Origin: Sphingobacteriia bacterium RIFOXYC2_FULL_35_18
GTDB taxonomy: Bacteria > Bacteroidota > Bacteroidia > Chitinophagales > Chitinophagaceae
DNA: 64,000 nucleotides
Assembly (NCBI GenBank): GCA_001829005.1
Contig: MIAG01000001.1
Span: 1,120,020-1,184,019 of the forward strand
Direction: 5' to 3'
Each line of letters opens with the position of its first letter. The first letter of the stretch is position 1. The position numbers and the translations under genes were made by a program. The notes under the pieces are model-generated. The model had not been told where the DNA came from, ran no database searches, and worked only from the letters and a program-made list of their open reading frames with translations. This document shows, in pieces, positions 19,372 through 29,748 of the stretch.

Positions 19372-19425
19372 TTAATGCGCTTTATATTTAAATGTAAATA
19401 ATCAACGAACCAGTAATCCCCCCTA

Positions 19426-21522
19426 GTGATTAAAATCCCATTTGCTTGTATACTTTTTTTAACTACAGTATTGTCAACAGCGTTTGCTCAAAATAAAGCT
19501 AAGCTGGATAGTCTAATAAAAATTTCCAATGAATACCCAAAACAGGATTCGCTTAAAATGCGAATGCTAATAAGAGTTTACGGTGAACTGGTATACAATA
19601 ATCGACCCGTATCCGAATTAAAAAAATATTCCGATTCTGCTAAAGCAATTGCACTACTATTGCCCAATAGAGACAATATAAGAAAGTTCTATTTCCGGCT
19701 AGGGGTAATTCATCACGGTAAGGGTGAATTTGAAGAAGCACTTGAAATATATAAAGAAGGTGTTGAGTTGGTTTCAAAAGAAGGAGACAAGAATTTGCAA
19801 GCTGGATTTTATATGAGCATGAGTGATATCTATAATAAGATTACCGACTATGCCAGTGCAATTGATGTTTGCGAAAAAGCCATCCGATTATTTGGTGAGT
19901 TAAATGATCAAAGCGGGCAAGCCAGTATTTATAATAATTTAAGTGGCACTTATATTCAATTAAAAGATTACACTACTGCATATAAATATGCTACTAAAGC
20001 ATTGCCCATGTTTGAAGCTGATGGGCTTCAATCTAGAGGAGTAGGTAGTATTAAATTAGTTATTGCCAATATTTTATTGAATGCGGATGAAGCTTCTTTG
20101 CACAAAATAGGGGCAGTGGGAAAAAGCAAGTACCAGCGCGTTATCCAATTAATGAAAGAAGCTATTCCCATTGCAGAATTAGACAAAGATTTAGGGTTGA
20201 AGTCAGAAATGTTAATTGCAATGGGTGTTTCATTTGAAAAATTGAATCAATTAGCAGATGCTCAAAGAGCATATGAGTTGGCTCTTGCAACGGCTATTGA
20301 AGGCCCAGATTTAAATATTTTGGCATCAACCTATGGTACCGTAGGAAAGTTTTTTCATCGTCAACAAAGCAATCAAAAAGGAGTAAGTTACTTGCATCGG
20401 GCATTGGCCATGTCTACGCAATCTGGTTTATTAGAAGTGGAAAGAGAGGCTGCGGAAAGTTTGAGCAACTATTACGAACGCCAAAAGCAAATGGATAGTG
20501 CGTTTTACTATTATAAAAGATTTTCAAATGTAGAGAATCAAATCTTTAATAAGGAGAAAGAAAACGAATTCACTCGTAAAAAATTAAAGCTAGATTTCAG
20601 TATTAAAGAAAAAGAATATGCGGTTGAACAAGAAAAGATTAACCAACAATTAGCGGAGAAAAAGTTAGAAATAAGTTTTAAAAATAAATTAGAGTGGTTA
20701 ATGGGAATATTAACCATGGTGGTTATTACTGCAGCTTGGTTTTTTTACAAGAGTAAAAAGAAAACACAAGAATTAAACGCAACTATTGAAGCGCAGCGTC
20801 AATCATTGTCTGAGTTGGTTCAAGTAAAAGATAAAATATTCAGCATTCTAACACACGATATGCGAAGTCCTGTCAATAGCTTGATTTCCTTTGTTTATTT
20901 ATTAGAAAATGATGAGATAAATAAAGATCAATTGGCTCAGTATGCAAAAGAACTGGGTAACACACTTAGAGCCACTTCTGCATTAATGGAGAATCTGTTG
21001 AATTGGGCAGGAACTCAATTGCAAGGCTTTGATACCAATATTGAAAAAATAAACCTTAATGCTATTGTACTAGAAGTATTGAATTCTTTTAGTGCCACAT
21101 TGAAACAAAAAAATATCCAAATCGAGAACTCAATCAATGAAAATGATTTGGTGTTGGCCGATAAAAATTTACTGGAATTGGTGATTCGAAATTTAATTAG
21201 CAATGCACTCAAGTTCAGTTATGTTGGTAAAGCCATTTGGTTAAGTATGAAACAGAATGAAAACGAATTGACTATTTGTATTGCAGATGAAGGAATGGGA
21301 ATGTCTGCTGAAGCAATGGAGCAAATCAATCAATATTTCACCAATACAATGACCAGTACCTATGGTACAAATAAAGAAAAAGGAACTGGATTGGGTTTGA
21401 TGCTTTGCAAAAGCTTTCTTTCAATGATGTCTGGTAAACTTTCTGCAAAAAATAATCAACCTCAAGGTTCTATTTTGATGATTCATTTGCCAAAGCCCTT
21501 AATAAATAACGCTTCCCAATAA
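19426..21522 (+). CDS. TPR-containing sensor histidine kinase
   Basis: A 698-residue membrane kinase that starts at GTG 19426. A signal peptide (to about residue 22) is followed by roughly seven tetratricopeptide repeats in the periplasmic part, a coiled segment with many Lys/Glu, one transmembrane helix near residues 424-440, and the kinase core. The phospho-acceptor is His477 in LTHDMRSP. The N box (NLISNALKFS), G1 (DEGMGMS) and G2 (GTGLGLMLC) are intact. No receiver domain. The LytTR regulator gene converges on it with a four-base gap, but convergent genes are not obligatory partners. Confidence 0.9.
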   Translation: MIKIPFACILFLTTVLSTAFAQNKAKLDSLIKISNEYPKQDSLKMRMLIRVYGELVYNNRPVSELKKYSDSAKAIALLLPNRDNIRKFYFRLGVIHHGKGEFEEALEIYKEGVELVSKEGDKNLQAGFYMSMSDIYNKITDYASAIDVCEKAIRLFGELNDQSGQASIYNNLSGTYIQLKDYTTAYKYATKALPMFEADGLQSRGVGSIKLVIANILLNADEASLHKIGAVGKSKYQRVIQLMKEAIPIAELDKDLGLKSEMLIAMGVSFEKLNQLADAQRAYELALATAIEGPDLNILASTYGTVGKFFHRQQSNQKGVSYLHRALAMSTQSGLLEVEREAAESLSNYYERQKQMDSAFYYYKRFSNVENQIFNKEKENEFTRKKLKLDFSIKEKEYAVEQEKINQQLAEKKLEISFKNKLEWLMGILTMVVITAAWFFYKSKKKTQELNATIEAQRQSLSELVQVKDKIFSILTHDMRSPVNSLISFVYLLENDEINKDQLAQYAKELGNTLRATSALMENLLNWAGTQLQGFDTNIEKINLNAIVLEVLNSFSATLKQKNIQIENSINENDLVLADKNLLELVIRNLISNALKFSYVGKAIWLSMKQNENELTICIADEGMGMSAEAMEQINQYFTNTMTSTYGTNKEKGTGLGLMLCKSFLSMMSGKLSAKNNQPQGSILMIHLPKPLINNASQ

Positions 21523-21526
21523 AAAA

Positions 21527-22267
21527 TTAGAATCTTTTTAATAGAAGTTTATCTATTACGGTTTCATTCAGCAACTGTTTATAGGCATTACTTAAAGGGA
21601 TTACAACTTTATTAGTAAGAATAATTTCATTGGCTAATACCTGTATAATATGTTCCGCATTTACTAAATATTGTTTGTGTACCCTAATAAATCTCTTTGA
21701 TTGTAGTTGCGTTTCAGCATTTTTTAGTCCTACCAACATCACCATCGTCTTTTGATCTTGGGTGTGTATTTTAGAAAAGTCTCCCATACTTTCAATGTAT
21801 AAAACATTGTGCGTTTCAACTTTCGTGACTCCTTTATTGTCTTTAATAAAAAAATAATCTTCTGTGCTTTCATGTTGAATGGAAGCAGTTGAATGAGTTG
21901 CTGATTTTTTCAATTCGATGTATTCAATTGATTTGTTGACTGCTTTTACAAATCTGTCAAATGAAATGGGTTTAACCGCAAAATCGATGATATCTAAATT
22001 GAAGCCTTCTGCTGCATATTCAGGGAAGGAAGAAATGAAAACAAATACGGGTGGATTTTTTAATGTTTTAACCAATTCTATTCCGGTAAGATCGGGCATG
22101 TCTACATCTGAAAAAACGATATCAATTGGTTGGTCTTTTAAAATAGTCAAGACTTCTAGCCCAGTTTTGCATTCAGCAACCAGATGTAAAGAAGGTATTT
22201 TTTTTATATAGGAAGTTAAAAGTGCTCTCTCCACCAAGTGGTCGTCTGCTATAATGCATTGATACAT
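21527..22267 (-). CDS. LytTR-family response regulator
   Basis: A 246-residue two-domain regulator. The receiver domain (1-120) has the acidic pocket DD (8-9), the phospho-acceptor Asp54 in FSDVDMP, and the Thr/Ser and Lys positions in FISSF and AVKP. The C-terminal LytTR DNA-binding domain (about 140-246) carries VLYIESMGDFSKIHT and RVHKQYLVN. Usually paired with a membrane histidine kinase; the convergent TPR kinase is a possible but unproven partner. Confidence 0.92.
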   Translation of the reverse strand: MYQCIIADDHLVERALLTSYIKKIPSLHLVAECKTGLEVLTILKDQPIDIVFSDVDMPDLTGIELVKTLKNPPVFVFISSFPEYAAEGFNLDIIDFAVKPISFDRFVKAVNKSIEYIELKKSATHSTASIQHESTEDYFFIKDNKGVTKVETHNVLYIESMGDFSKIHTQDQKTMVMLVGLKNAETQLQSKRFIRVHKQYLVNAEHIIQVLANEIILTNKVVIPLSNAYKQLLNETVIDKLLLKRF

Positions 22268-22439
22268 AATACGGTATTACTATACGAATGTATTCTTTTT
22301 GTTTGTTCTATCGGTATTTGTCTACTAATTATGTATGCTTATCTACTAATTGCTGCACTTGGTCTACTTTCAAATCTCACTACTACTGAACAGCGCTATT
22401 TTTAACCCAGTTTAATTCAGTAATTGGATTTAACGACAA

Positions 22440-22478
22440 AGCGCAGTAACTGAGGGGATACTGCGCTTCTTTTATTTT
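22440..22478 (+). terminator. Strong hairpin with U-run on the plus strand
   Basis: AGCGCAGTA (22440-22448) pairs perfectly with TACTGCGCT (22459-22467) and is followed by TCTTTTATTTTT. The T-run is on the plus strand, but both flanking genes (DUF4293 and LytTR) read leftward. It may terminate an unseen plus-strand transcript or serve as a weaker terminator for the glyA-DUF4293 message. Confidence 0.65.
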
Positions 22479-22488
22479 TGGTGGAAAC

Positions 22489-22911
22489 CTATCTTAATCT
22501 ATCTGCTTTTTTGACCAACTGTTCATCTTTGTAAATGCCTATTGCAGCCAATAACAAGCATACAGGAATTGATAAACTAATTAAAGCAGTTAAATCTGTA
22601 TTGGATTCTGTAAAAGTTTTACTTGCAGTATAATATAGAAATATATTCAGCAACGAAAATCCCAATATGATTAAGTTAATCAGCAATTGTCTTTTTCGAT
22701 CTTTATACATAAAAATACAAACCAAAGTTGCCACGCAAATAGCAATAGTAAAAATGGCATTTAAACTGCCTTGAGCTGCGGTGTATTCAATCCATTCTTT
22801 TACATTGGTCTCTGTATTTAATTTATTTCCGCTAAAGAAAGAGAACTTTAAACTCAATGCACTCATTGTTGCGGCAAGTAATAACCAAATACTTTGTATT
22901 CTTTGTAGCAT
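22489..22911 (-). CDS. DUF4293 family membrane protein
   Basis: A 140-residue protein with four predicted helices and the start MLQRIQSIWLLLAA, which is characteristic of the DUF4293 family restricted to Bacteroidota. It lies 15 bases after glyA and is probably in the same transcript. Function unknown. Confidence 0.85.
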   Translation of the reverse strand: MLQRIQSIWLLLAATMSALSLKFSFFSGNKLNTETNVKEWIEYTAAQGSLNAIFTIAICVATLVCIFMYKDRKRQLLINLIILGFSLLNIFLYYTASKTFTESNTDLTALISLSIPVCLLLAAIGIYKDEQLVKKADRLR

Positions 22912-22926
22912 AGTTTGTTGATTAGG

Positions 22927-24207
22927 TTAGCCCATTTCTGGGTAAAGAATGAATTGTTCCATGAATTCGTTTACTTGATTGCGAACTGCACCAATGATTG
23001 GTGCATCATCTGCATTCATTAATACTTTATCAATGGAATCTACAATAAAAGGCATATGAGATTCTGTCATACCTCGAGTAGTAATAGCTGCAACGCCAAA
23101 ACGAATGCCTGAGGTTACAAAAGCTGATTTATCGTCATATGGAACCATGTTTTTATTGGCAGTAATTTCTGCTTGAACCAATGCTTGTTCTGCTTTTTTA
23201 CCACTGATATTTTTATTCCTTAAATCAATCAACATTAAATGGTTGTCGGTACCTCCACTAATAATATGGTACCCTTTATCTACAAATGCTTTAGCCATAG
23301 CTTGGGCATTTTTTTGAACTTGTTTTTGGTAAACTAAAAATTCATCAGATAAAATTTCACCAAAAGCCACTGCTTTTGCTGCAATTACGTGCTGTAATGG
23401 TCCACCTTGAATGCCAGGAAATACGGCCATATCCAATAAATTGCTCATCATTCTGATATTGCCCTTAACGTCTTTTAATCCCCAAGGGTTTTCAAAATCT
23501 TTATTCATCATAATGATTCCGCCTCTTGGTCCACGCAAAGTTTTATGGGTAGTAGAAGTAACAAAATGACAATGTTCAAAAGGAGAATTCAATAATTTTT
23601 TTGCAATCAAACCAGCAGGATGAGCAATATCTGCCATTACTAAAGCACCTACTTCGTCTGCCACTTTTCTAATTCTTGCATAATCCCAATCTCTGCTATA
23701 AGCACTGGCTCCGCAATAAATTAATTTTGGTTTTACTTCACGTGCTTTTGCTTCCAACATCTCATAATCAATCAATCCTTCTTCTCTGGTAACTCCATAA
23801 AAATGTGGTTGGTATAATTTACCAGAATAATTAACCGCACTACCATGGGTTAAATGGCCACCCATGCTAAGGTCTAAGCCTAATGTGGCATCGCCTGGCT
23901 GCAAAACAGCTAGGGCAACAGCAGCATTCGCCTGCGCACCACTATGAGGTTGTACGTTGGCATATTCTACCCCAAAAATTTCTTTTAAACGATCAATGGC
24001 GAGTTGCTCTGTTTGGTCTACAATTTCACAACCTGCATAATACCTTCTGCCAGGATACCCTTCTGCGTATTTATTGGTCATTACATTACCCATTGCCTGC
24101 ATTACTTGAAGGCTGGTGAAATTCTCAGAAGCAATTAGCTCAATTCCGTGTCGCTGTCTTTCTAACTCTTTTCTAATTAGGTCAAAAACCAGTGTATCTC
24201 TCTGCAT
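22927..24207 (-). CDS. glyA: Serine hydroxymethyltransferase
   Basis: PLP enzyme that converts serine and tetrahydrofolate to glycine and methylene-THF, feeding one-carbon metabolism. With the ATG at 24207 the protein is 426 residues. The PLP lysine is Lys222 in [13 protein letters not shown], and the N-terminal ELIASEN motif is intact. The frame also opens at TTG 24225, but that would place the start within about two bases of the TAAATTTG promoter element, so the ATG is preferred. First gene of a pair with DUF4293. Confidence 0.96.
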   Translation of the reverse strand: MQRDTLVFDLIRKELERQRHGIELIASENFTSLQVMQAMGNVMTNKYAEGYPGRRYYAGCEIVDQTEQLAIDRLKEIFGVEYANVQPHSGAQANAAVALAVLQPGDATLGLDLSMGGHLTHGSAVNYSGKLYQPHFYGVTREEGLIDYEMLEAKAREVKPKLIYCGASAYSRDWDYARIRKVADEVGALVMADIAHPAGLIAKKLLNSPFEHCHFVTSTTHKTLRGPRGGIIMMNKDFENPWGLKDVKGNIRMMSNLLDMAVFPGIQGGPLQHVIAAKAVAFGEILSDEFLVYQKQVQKNAQAMAKAFVDKGYHIISGGTDNHLMLIDLRNKNISGKKAEQALVQAEITANKNMVPYDDKSAFVTSGIRFGVAAITTRGMTESHMPFIVDSIDKVLMNADDAPIIGAVRNQVNEFMEQFILYPEMG

Positions 24208-24222
24208 GAAGTGTATTTTTGC

Positions 24223-24230
24223 CAAATTTA
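24223..24230 (-). promoter_or_regulatory. glyA promoter, -7 element
   Basis: Reads TAAATTTG on the minus strand, matching TAnnTTTG, 15 bases before the chosen ATG. Confidence 0.5.
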
Positions 24231-24313
24231 CGCGTTATTTACTATTTTACAGCCCCATTTGACCGATATAGATAGGAATAAGTGAGAATCGGACATGGAT
24301 AAATTACCTCCCA

Positions 24314-25306
24314 ATGAAAGCTATTATACCAGTTGCGGGCGCAGGAACTAAACTAAGACCGCATACCTATACACAACCTAAGGCATTAATTCCTATTGCA
24401 GGAAAAACCATCCTAAGTTTTATTGTAGATCAATTAAGGGATGCGGGGATAAATGAATTTATTTTTATTGTTGGATACCTTGGCGAGAAAATTCAGGATT
24501 ACGTTAAACAAACCTATCCAGATTTGACAACACATTTTGTTTTTCAAAATGAAAGACAGGGAACGGGACATGCAATTGAATTGACCAAAAACATTGTAGG
24601 GGAAGATGAAGTGTTTGTTGTTTTAGGCGATACAATATGCGAATACGATGTAAAGGAAGTGGTAGATAGTCCCTATAGTATGTTGGGCGTAAAAAAAGTA
24701 GATGATCCAAGAAATTTTGGCGTGGCTTCTATAGATGAAGAAGGATTTATTGAGCAAGTGGTAGAAAAGCCTTCTATTCCAAAAAGTAATATGGCATTGG
24801 TTGGGTTGTATAAAATTAAAGAGACCCATTTCTTATTTGAATGCTTGCATCATTTGTTTATGCAAGACATTAAAACACAGGGCGAGTATAATTTAACCGA
24901 CGCCTTAGATTGCATGATTAAAAGAGGTGCTAAATTTCAATCTTTTAAAGTAAAAAGTTGGTTCGATTGCGGTAAAAAAGAAAGTTTACTTGAAAGCAAT
25001 GCTACATTATTAAAAAAGTTCGGGGGCAATATTCAATACATACATGATTTTAAAGACACCATCATTATACCGCCGGTGAGTATTGCACCTGGATGTGATA
25101 TTTCTCATTCCATCATAGGACCGCATGTAGCCATAGGGGCTAATACCACAGTAAAACATTCTATTATTCGCGATAGCATCATTGGTTCTTATACCAATTT
25201 ATTTGAAGTGGTTTTAGACAATTCATTAATTGGAAGTGATGCTTCTGTAAAAGGATTAAGTAGAAGTTTAAATATTGGAGATAATACAGAGATTGATTTT
25301 GGTTAA
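24314..25306 (+). CDS. Sugar-phosphate nucleotidyltransferase with left-handed beta-helix
   Basis: A 330-residue protein with an N-terminal nucleotidyltransferase domain. The GxGTKLRPHT loop near residues 9-18 (here AGAGTKLRPHT) and PKALIPIAGK are present, with the catalytic Asp in VVLGDTICEYD. The C-terminal hexapeptide-repeat region (about 245-325, ISHSIIGPHVAIGANT) forms a left-handed beta-helix. It most resembles glucose-1-phosphate thymidylyl/uridylyl- or mannose-1-phosphate guanylyltransferases; substrate cannot be fixed from sequence. Its stop overlaps the convergent nitronate monooxygenase gene by four bases. Confidence 0.85.
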   Translation: MKAIIPVAGAGTKLRPHTYTQPKALIPIAGKTILSFIVDQLRDAGINEFIFIVGYLGEKIQDYVKQTYPDLTTHFVFQNERQGTGHAIELTKNIVGEDEVFVVLGDTICEYDVKEVVDSPYSMLGVKKVDDPRNFGVASIDEEGFIEQVVEKPSIPKSNMALVGLYKIKETHFLFECLHHLFMQDIKTQGEYNLTDALDCMIKRGAKFQSFKVKSWFDCGKKESLLESNATLLKKFGGNIQYIHDFKDTIIIPPVSIAPGCDISHSIIGPHVAIGANTTVKHSIIRDSIIGSYTNLFEVVLDNSLIGSDASVKGLSRSLNIGDNTEIDFG

Positions 25307-26259
25307 ATGGGTTGAATCAATCCAACGCAGGCATTGAATTCAGTAACCATTTCAGCTACAATTTCCCCCGCTGTTTTTATTTCATTAATTAAAGCAGACA
25401 CTTGGCCAATTTCTAATTCTCCTTCAGAAAGGTCTCCTTCGAACATCCCTTTTTTGGCTCGGGCTCTGCCCAATAAATGGGTTAATTCAGCTTCGTCTGC
25501 TCCTCTTTGTTCTGCAGCAGCAACTTGATTAAAAAAATCATTTTTTAATAATCGAACCGGCACTAATTTTTTCATGCTCAGTTGGGTATCTCCTTCACCT
25601 GCTTTAACTACTGCCTCTTTAAATTGCATATGCGAAGATGCTTCGTGGCTGCAAACAAAACGGCTGCCTACTTGAACTCCATCGGCGCCCAATGAAATGG
25701 CTGCATACATTTGCTGACCTGTTGCAATTCCACCAGCTGCAATCAATGGAATACGAATTTGTTTTTTAACAGCAGGTATTAATACAAGGGTAGTGGTTTC
25801 TTCTCTTCCGTTATGACCTCCTGCTTCAAAACCTTCTGCAACTACAGCATCACAACCAGCATCTTGGGCCTTTAGTGCAAATTTGGAACTACTCACCACA
25901 TGAACTACTTTGATTCCGTGTTGCTTAAATAACGGAGTATATGTTTTAGGATTGCCAGCACTTGTAAAAACAATGGGTACTTTTTCTTCAAAAATGATTT
26001 GTACAATCGCACCAAGGTCTGGATACAGCAGCGGAATATTTACTGCAAAGGGTTGATTGGTTGCTAATTTACATTGTTGAATATGTTCTCGTAAAACATC
26101 GGGATACATAGAGCCTGCACCAATTATACCTAATCCTCCTGCATTACTTACTGCACTGGCTAATTTCCAACCACTAGCCCAAATCATTCCCGCCTGAATA
26201 ATGGGGTATTTAATTCCAAATAACTGAGTTATAGTTGAAGGTTTGCCAATTAAATGCAT
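25303..26259 (-). CDS. Nitronate monooxygenase / NPD-type flavoprotein
   Basis: A 318-residue TIM-barrel FMN protein of the 2-nitropropane dioxygenase family. It opens with YPIIQAGMIW. The middle has VVAEGFEAGGHNG with the likely catalytic His, and the C-terminal half has the FMN phosphate-binding IAAGGIATGQQ and GADGVQVGSRFV. Family members oxidise alkyl nitronates or act as enoyl-ACP reductase-like FabK enzymes; the sequence fits the former better. Follows the SDR gene by five bases. Confidence 0.85.
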   Translation of the reverse strand: MHLIGKPSTITQLFGIKYPIIQAGMIWASGWKLASAVSNAGGLGIIGAGSMYPDVLREHIQQCKLATNQPFAVNIPLLYPDLGAIVQIIFEEKVPIVFTSAGNPKTYTPLFKQHGIKVVHVVSSSKFALKAQDAGCDAVVAEGFEAGGHNGREETTTLVLIPAVKKQIRIPLIAAGGIATGQQMYAAISLGADGVQVGSRFVCSHEASSHMQFKEAVVKAGEGDTQLSMKKLVPVRLLKNDFFNQVAAAEQRGADEAELTHLLGRARAKKGMFEGDLSEGELEIGQVSALINEIKTAGEIVAEMVTEFNACVGLIQPI

Positions 26260-26264
26260 AGGAT

Positions 26265-27020
26265 TTATTTATGTAAGTAAAAGGAGTTGGCTTGAGACAA
26301 ACAAGTAACCACTAAATCATTGATACATACATGCGCAGGTAAAGTAGAAACATAATAAACAATCTCTGCTATATCTTTTGCTTCTAGGGCTTTATATCCA
26401 TCATACACTACGTTTGCTTTTTGGTCGTCTCCTTTAAATCTTACTAAAGAAAATTCGGTTTCTGCTGCTCCAGGATGAATGGCAGTTACTTTAATTTGAT
26501 GCGGCAATAAATCGATACGCATTGCTTTACTAATTGCATCCACTGCGTGCTTAGAAGCACAGTAGCCATTGCCATCTTTATATACTTCTTTGCCAGCAGT
26601 AGAACCAATATTAATGATATGTCCCTTCTTCTTTGCAATCATCAATGGCAAAACCGCTTTTGATACATACATTAATCCTTTAACATTGGTATTGATCATA
26701 GTATCCCAATCGTCTAAATTGGCTAATTCAAAAGAGTCTCTGCCTAATGCTAATCCTGCATTGTTTAATAACACATCAATAGATTGCCATTCAATTGGTA
26801 AACTATTAATAGCAGTAAAAACGGCTTCTCTATCTTGAACGTCAAAACAAAGCGTATGAATTTTAACAGCAAAATTATTTTTTAACTCAGTGGCAAGTTC
26901 TGCTAATCTATCTGACCTTCTGCCTGTGATGATGCAGTTCCAACCAGCTGCAGCAAAATGTTCAGCGGTTGCTTTGCCAAAGCCAGCAGTAGCGCCGGTA
27001 ATTAAAATTGTTTTTGTCAT
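26265..27020 (-). CDS. Short-chain dehydrogenase/reductase, YdfG-like
   Basis: A 251-residue SDR. The cofactor motif is TGATAGFGKA (8-17), the structural motif is NNAG (86-89), and the catalytic set is Ser140, Tyr153 and Lys157 (YCASK). Arg34/Arg35 after the second strand suggests NADP preference. Similar to 3-hydroxy acid (serine/L-allo-threonine) dehydrogenases such as YdfG; the exact substrate is inferred only. Fifteen bases after a large CHU_C gene in the same leftward run. Confidence 0.87.
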   Translation of the reverse strand: MTKTILITGATAGFGKATAEHFAAAGWNCIITGRRSDRLAELATELKNNFAVKIHTLCFDVQDREAVFTAINSLPIEWQSIDVLLNNAGLALGRDSFELANLDDWDTMINTNVKGLMYVSKAVLPLMIAKKKGHIINIGSTAGKEVYKDGNGYCASKHAVDAISKAMRIDLLPHQIKVTAIHPGAAETEFSLVRFKGDDQKANVVYDGYKALEAKDIAEIVYYVSTLPAHVCINDLVVTCLSQANSFYLHK

Positions 27021-27035
27021 AGGAGCAAAAATAAA

Positions 27036-29666
27036 CTATCTAATAAGTACAGCCGTACCTTTTTTATAAACACGCTTTCCTAAATAGTCTATTCCTTCTG
27101 CTTGAAACACATAAGTGCCTGAAGGCTGAGGTTCGCCATTATAGCTTCCATCCCATCCTTTGTTTAATTCGGTGGAAGTGAAAATTCGTTGACCCCATCT
27201 ATTGAAAATGGTGAAATAATTCAATTTTGAAATTCCAACTGTAACAGGTCTTAGTACATCATTTTTCCCATCTCCATTGGGTGTAAAACCAGATGGAATA
27301 AATATTTCAGGCCCTCCAACAAATACTTTAACTTTTACTTGGTCTTCCCCAAAACAACCTCCATCTCCAGTTACCCTTACCGTGTAAGTAATTGAATCTG
27401 TGCTTGCAGGTAAAGTAACAATGGGATTAGCAATAGTTGGATCACTCAACCCTGTTGAAGGAGACCAACTAAATTGTCCTATGCCAGTGGCATTAAGTTG
27501 AACAGGTTGGTCTGGCAAAGCAACCGTATCTGGCCCAGCATTTACCATAATGGGCTGAACAACCCTTACTATCATTGTATCAGTAACCGATTTATTGCAT
27601 CCAAATGTATCAGATACCGTTAAAGTATAGGCCGTGGTTCTAGAAGGTCCAGCCAAAGGATTTACAGTGGTTGAATTAATCATGGAATTGATAGGTGACC
27701 ACTGAAAACTCGAACCCACAATACTAGCAGGAATGTTTAGTCTATTGCCAAAACAAATAATCGTATCAGCTGGTAACGAAACTTGAGGATACGGAGAAAC
27801 ATTCACACGTACAGAATCTCTTGCCTGGCAATAGCCAAGGTTGGCAGTAACATAATAGATTTCATTTTGCAATGGAGCCAATCGTGGAAATTTAACAGGG
27901 TCAACAATTGCACCAGAAGCTGATGTCCATTGATAACTTAATGCATCACTGATGGTTTGTAATTGAATGGTATCTGTTCTACAAATAGTTACAGAAGGGC
28001 CAGCATCTACAGAAATAAAATCCAACACATTTACAGTGACCGTATCTTGATTAATGCATCCATTATTGTTAAGTGTAATAATATATCGAGTAGTATCCAC
28101 TGGATAAACCAAGGGATTAGCAATGGCTCTATTCGATATTCTAGACAAACTTCCAGGAATATCGGTGGTCCAATTAATGGTACCAGCACCAATATTAGCA
28201 AATAAAGGCAATGTGTCTATGCTACAAATAAGGGTGTCTTTAAATGCCAAGTTGAGCAAGGGTTTATCTAAAACAAGAAATGGTTTGGAGATGCTGTCGA
28301 TGCAACCCTTACTATTGGTAACCACTAATGTAACATTGGTATTAACTGGTGCAGGGTATTTCCAAGTACTGTCTTTGGCAATAGTAGTATCTGCTAAAGT
28401 AGTGTTGTCTCCAAAATTCCATCTCCAACTATTCACTGTTCCGTACAAGCTTTGTGTAGCGTCTCTAAAACTATATTCATTTAAATAGCAGGTTCCAGTG
28501 ACTGTGAAATCTGGGGTAAACCCAGGATAAATGCGCACTTCTGCAAAAGCAGAGTCTTGACATCCCCCCGTATTGGTCACTTTTAATTTTAATTGATAAG
28601 TTCCCGTGTCTGCATAAGTATAGGTAGGGGTAGGATCAGTAGAAATATCTGTATTACTATTGGTAACCCCGAAATCCCATAGATAATTAGAAACTGAACC
28701 AGAAGACTCGTTCTGAAAACTTAATGTAAATCCATTGCAAGTAATATAGGTTGGTTTTAAATCTGCAGCCGATAAAGAACAGTCGGCCACCTGAATATGA
28801 ATTTCTTTTCTTGTTTCTCCAATTTTGATTCCATTTCTAAACTCACTGGCACAAACCGCAACGATATATTCTCCGGGACTACTGGGTGCTACTCCACTTA
28901 TTAAACCAGTAATAGGATTAATGGTAACTGCAGAAGACATAGGTGTCACACCAGTATAGGGAGGCTGATAGGGAACTCCTGCATAAGGAGGATTAGAGGG
29001 GGGATTAGGTTGGGGTGCTCCTTGACCACCTCCCGTTAATCCGGTGCACAAAGCGTAAGATAAACTGTCTCCATCAGCATCAGTTGCACTAAAGTCAAAT
29101 GTAAATGGGGAATTAAAACATACTATGGCAGTATCTCTTTGTGCATAAACTGGACTACTGTTTTTAGCAAAGCTAATACCATTAATAATTCCAGGGATGG
29201 TGTTGGTATAACTCACGCCAATAGTGGCGGAAATCGCTCCAACATTAGCAATATTGGCAATTCTACAACAGCGTTGAACAGATAAAGTATATCCTTCCGT
29301 ATTATTGAGTAAATCAACTTCAACCGTATACCGATCAATGATATAACATACTTTAGGTCTTGAACTTAAGCAAGGGTCATAAGTAGTTTTGTCGGGATTG
29401 TCTGATCCGCTCAAAGGAACAGATCTTGTTTCAATTAATGCATTGGAAGCTCCGTTAAATATTCCAATATGAACAACGGCGTCTCTTTGATTTGGAGTTG
29501 AATTGCAATCTAAATATTGCCTTACTGTAATTCGATACCTAGAACTATTCGCAATAGTACCATCTCCAATATATTCATATTGAATCCATCCCCCTTTTAA
29601 ATGTGCCGCATTCAATTGGGTGAGTAATACGCTGAAAAAAATAATCAAAAAGAATTTCCTAAACAT
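27036..29666 (-). CDS. Giant PKD-domain protein with CHU_C / T9SS type B C-terminus (copy 2)
   Basis: About 876 residues, starting at ATG 29666 (signal peptide FRKFFLIIFFSVLL...NAAHLKGG). After a Cys-containing N-terminal domain (about 25-300) comes PKD-like repeats (YLWDFG and WRWNFGD with conserved W-x-FG), several Ig-like repeats each with PxxSxxYTLTV-type ends, and a C-terminal domain with FIPSGFTPNGDGKNDVL and YNGEPQPSGTYVFQAEG. That C-terminus is the gliding-motility-associated CHU_C domain, which acts as a type B signal for type IX secretion. Likely surface-exposed or adhesive. A paralogue lies directly upstream. Confidence 0.88.
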   Translation of the reverse strand: MFRKFFLIIFFSVLLTQLNAAHLKGGWIQYEYIGDGTIANSSRYRITVRQYLDCNSTPNQRDAVVHIGIFNGASNALIETRSVPLSGSDNPDKTTYDPCLSSRPKVCYIIDRYTVEVDLLNNTEGYTLSVQRCCRIANIANVGAISATIGVSYTNTIPGIINGISFAKNSSPVYAQRDTAIVCFNSPFTFDFSATDADGDSLSYALCTGLTGGGQGAPQPNPPSNPPYAGVPYQPPYTGVTPMSSAVTINPITGLISGVAPSSPGEYIVAVCASEFRNGIKIGETRKEIHIQVADCSLSAADLKPTYITCNGFTLSFQNESSGSVSNYLWDFGVTNSNTDISTDPTPTYTYADTGTYQLKLKVTNTGGCQDSAFAEVRIYPGFTPDFTVTGTCYLNEYSFRDATQSLYGTVNSWRWNFGDNTTLADTTIAKDSTWKYPAPVNTNVTLVVTNSKGCIDSISKPFLVLDKPLLNLAFKDTLICSIDTLPLFANIGAGTINWTTDIPGSLSRISNRAIANPLVYPVDTTRYIITLNNNGCINQDTVTVNVLDFISVDAGPSVTICRTDTIQLQTISDALSYQWTSASGAIVDPVKFPRLAPLQNEIYYVTANLGYCQARDSVRVNVSPYPQVSLPADTIICFGNRLNIPASIVGSSFQWSPINSMINSTTVNPLAGPSRTTAYTLTVSDTFGCNKSVTDTMIVRVVQPIMVNAGPDTVALPDQPVQLNATGIGQFSWSPSTGLSDPTIANPIVTLPASTDSITYTVRVTGDGGCFGEDQVKVKVFVGGPEIFIPSGFTPNGDGKNDVLRPVTVGISKLNYFTIFNRWGQRIFTSTELNKGWDGSYNGEPQPSGTYVFQAEGIDYLGKRVYKKGTAVLIR

Positions 29667-29748
29667 TCTGCAAAGCAAGTTAAAGCAATAAGAACCAAAA
29701 AATGGATTGTAGGTTGCCTGAACTCCTAAAAAACCGTTAAAGCAATTG

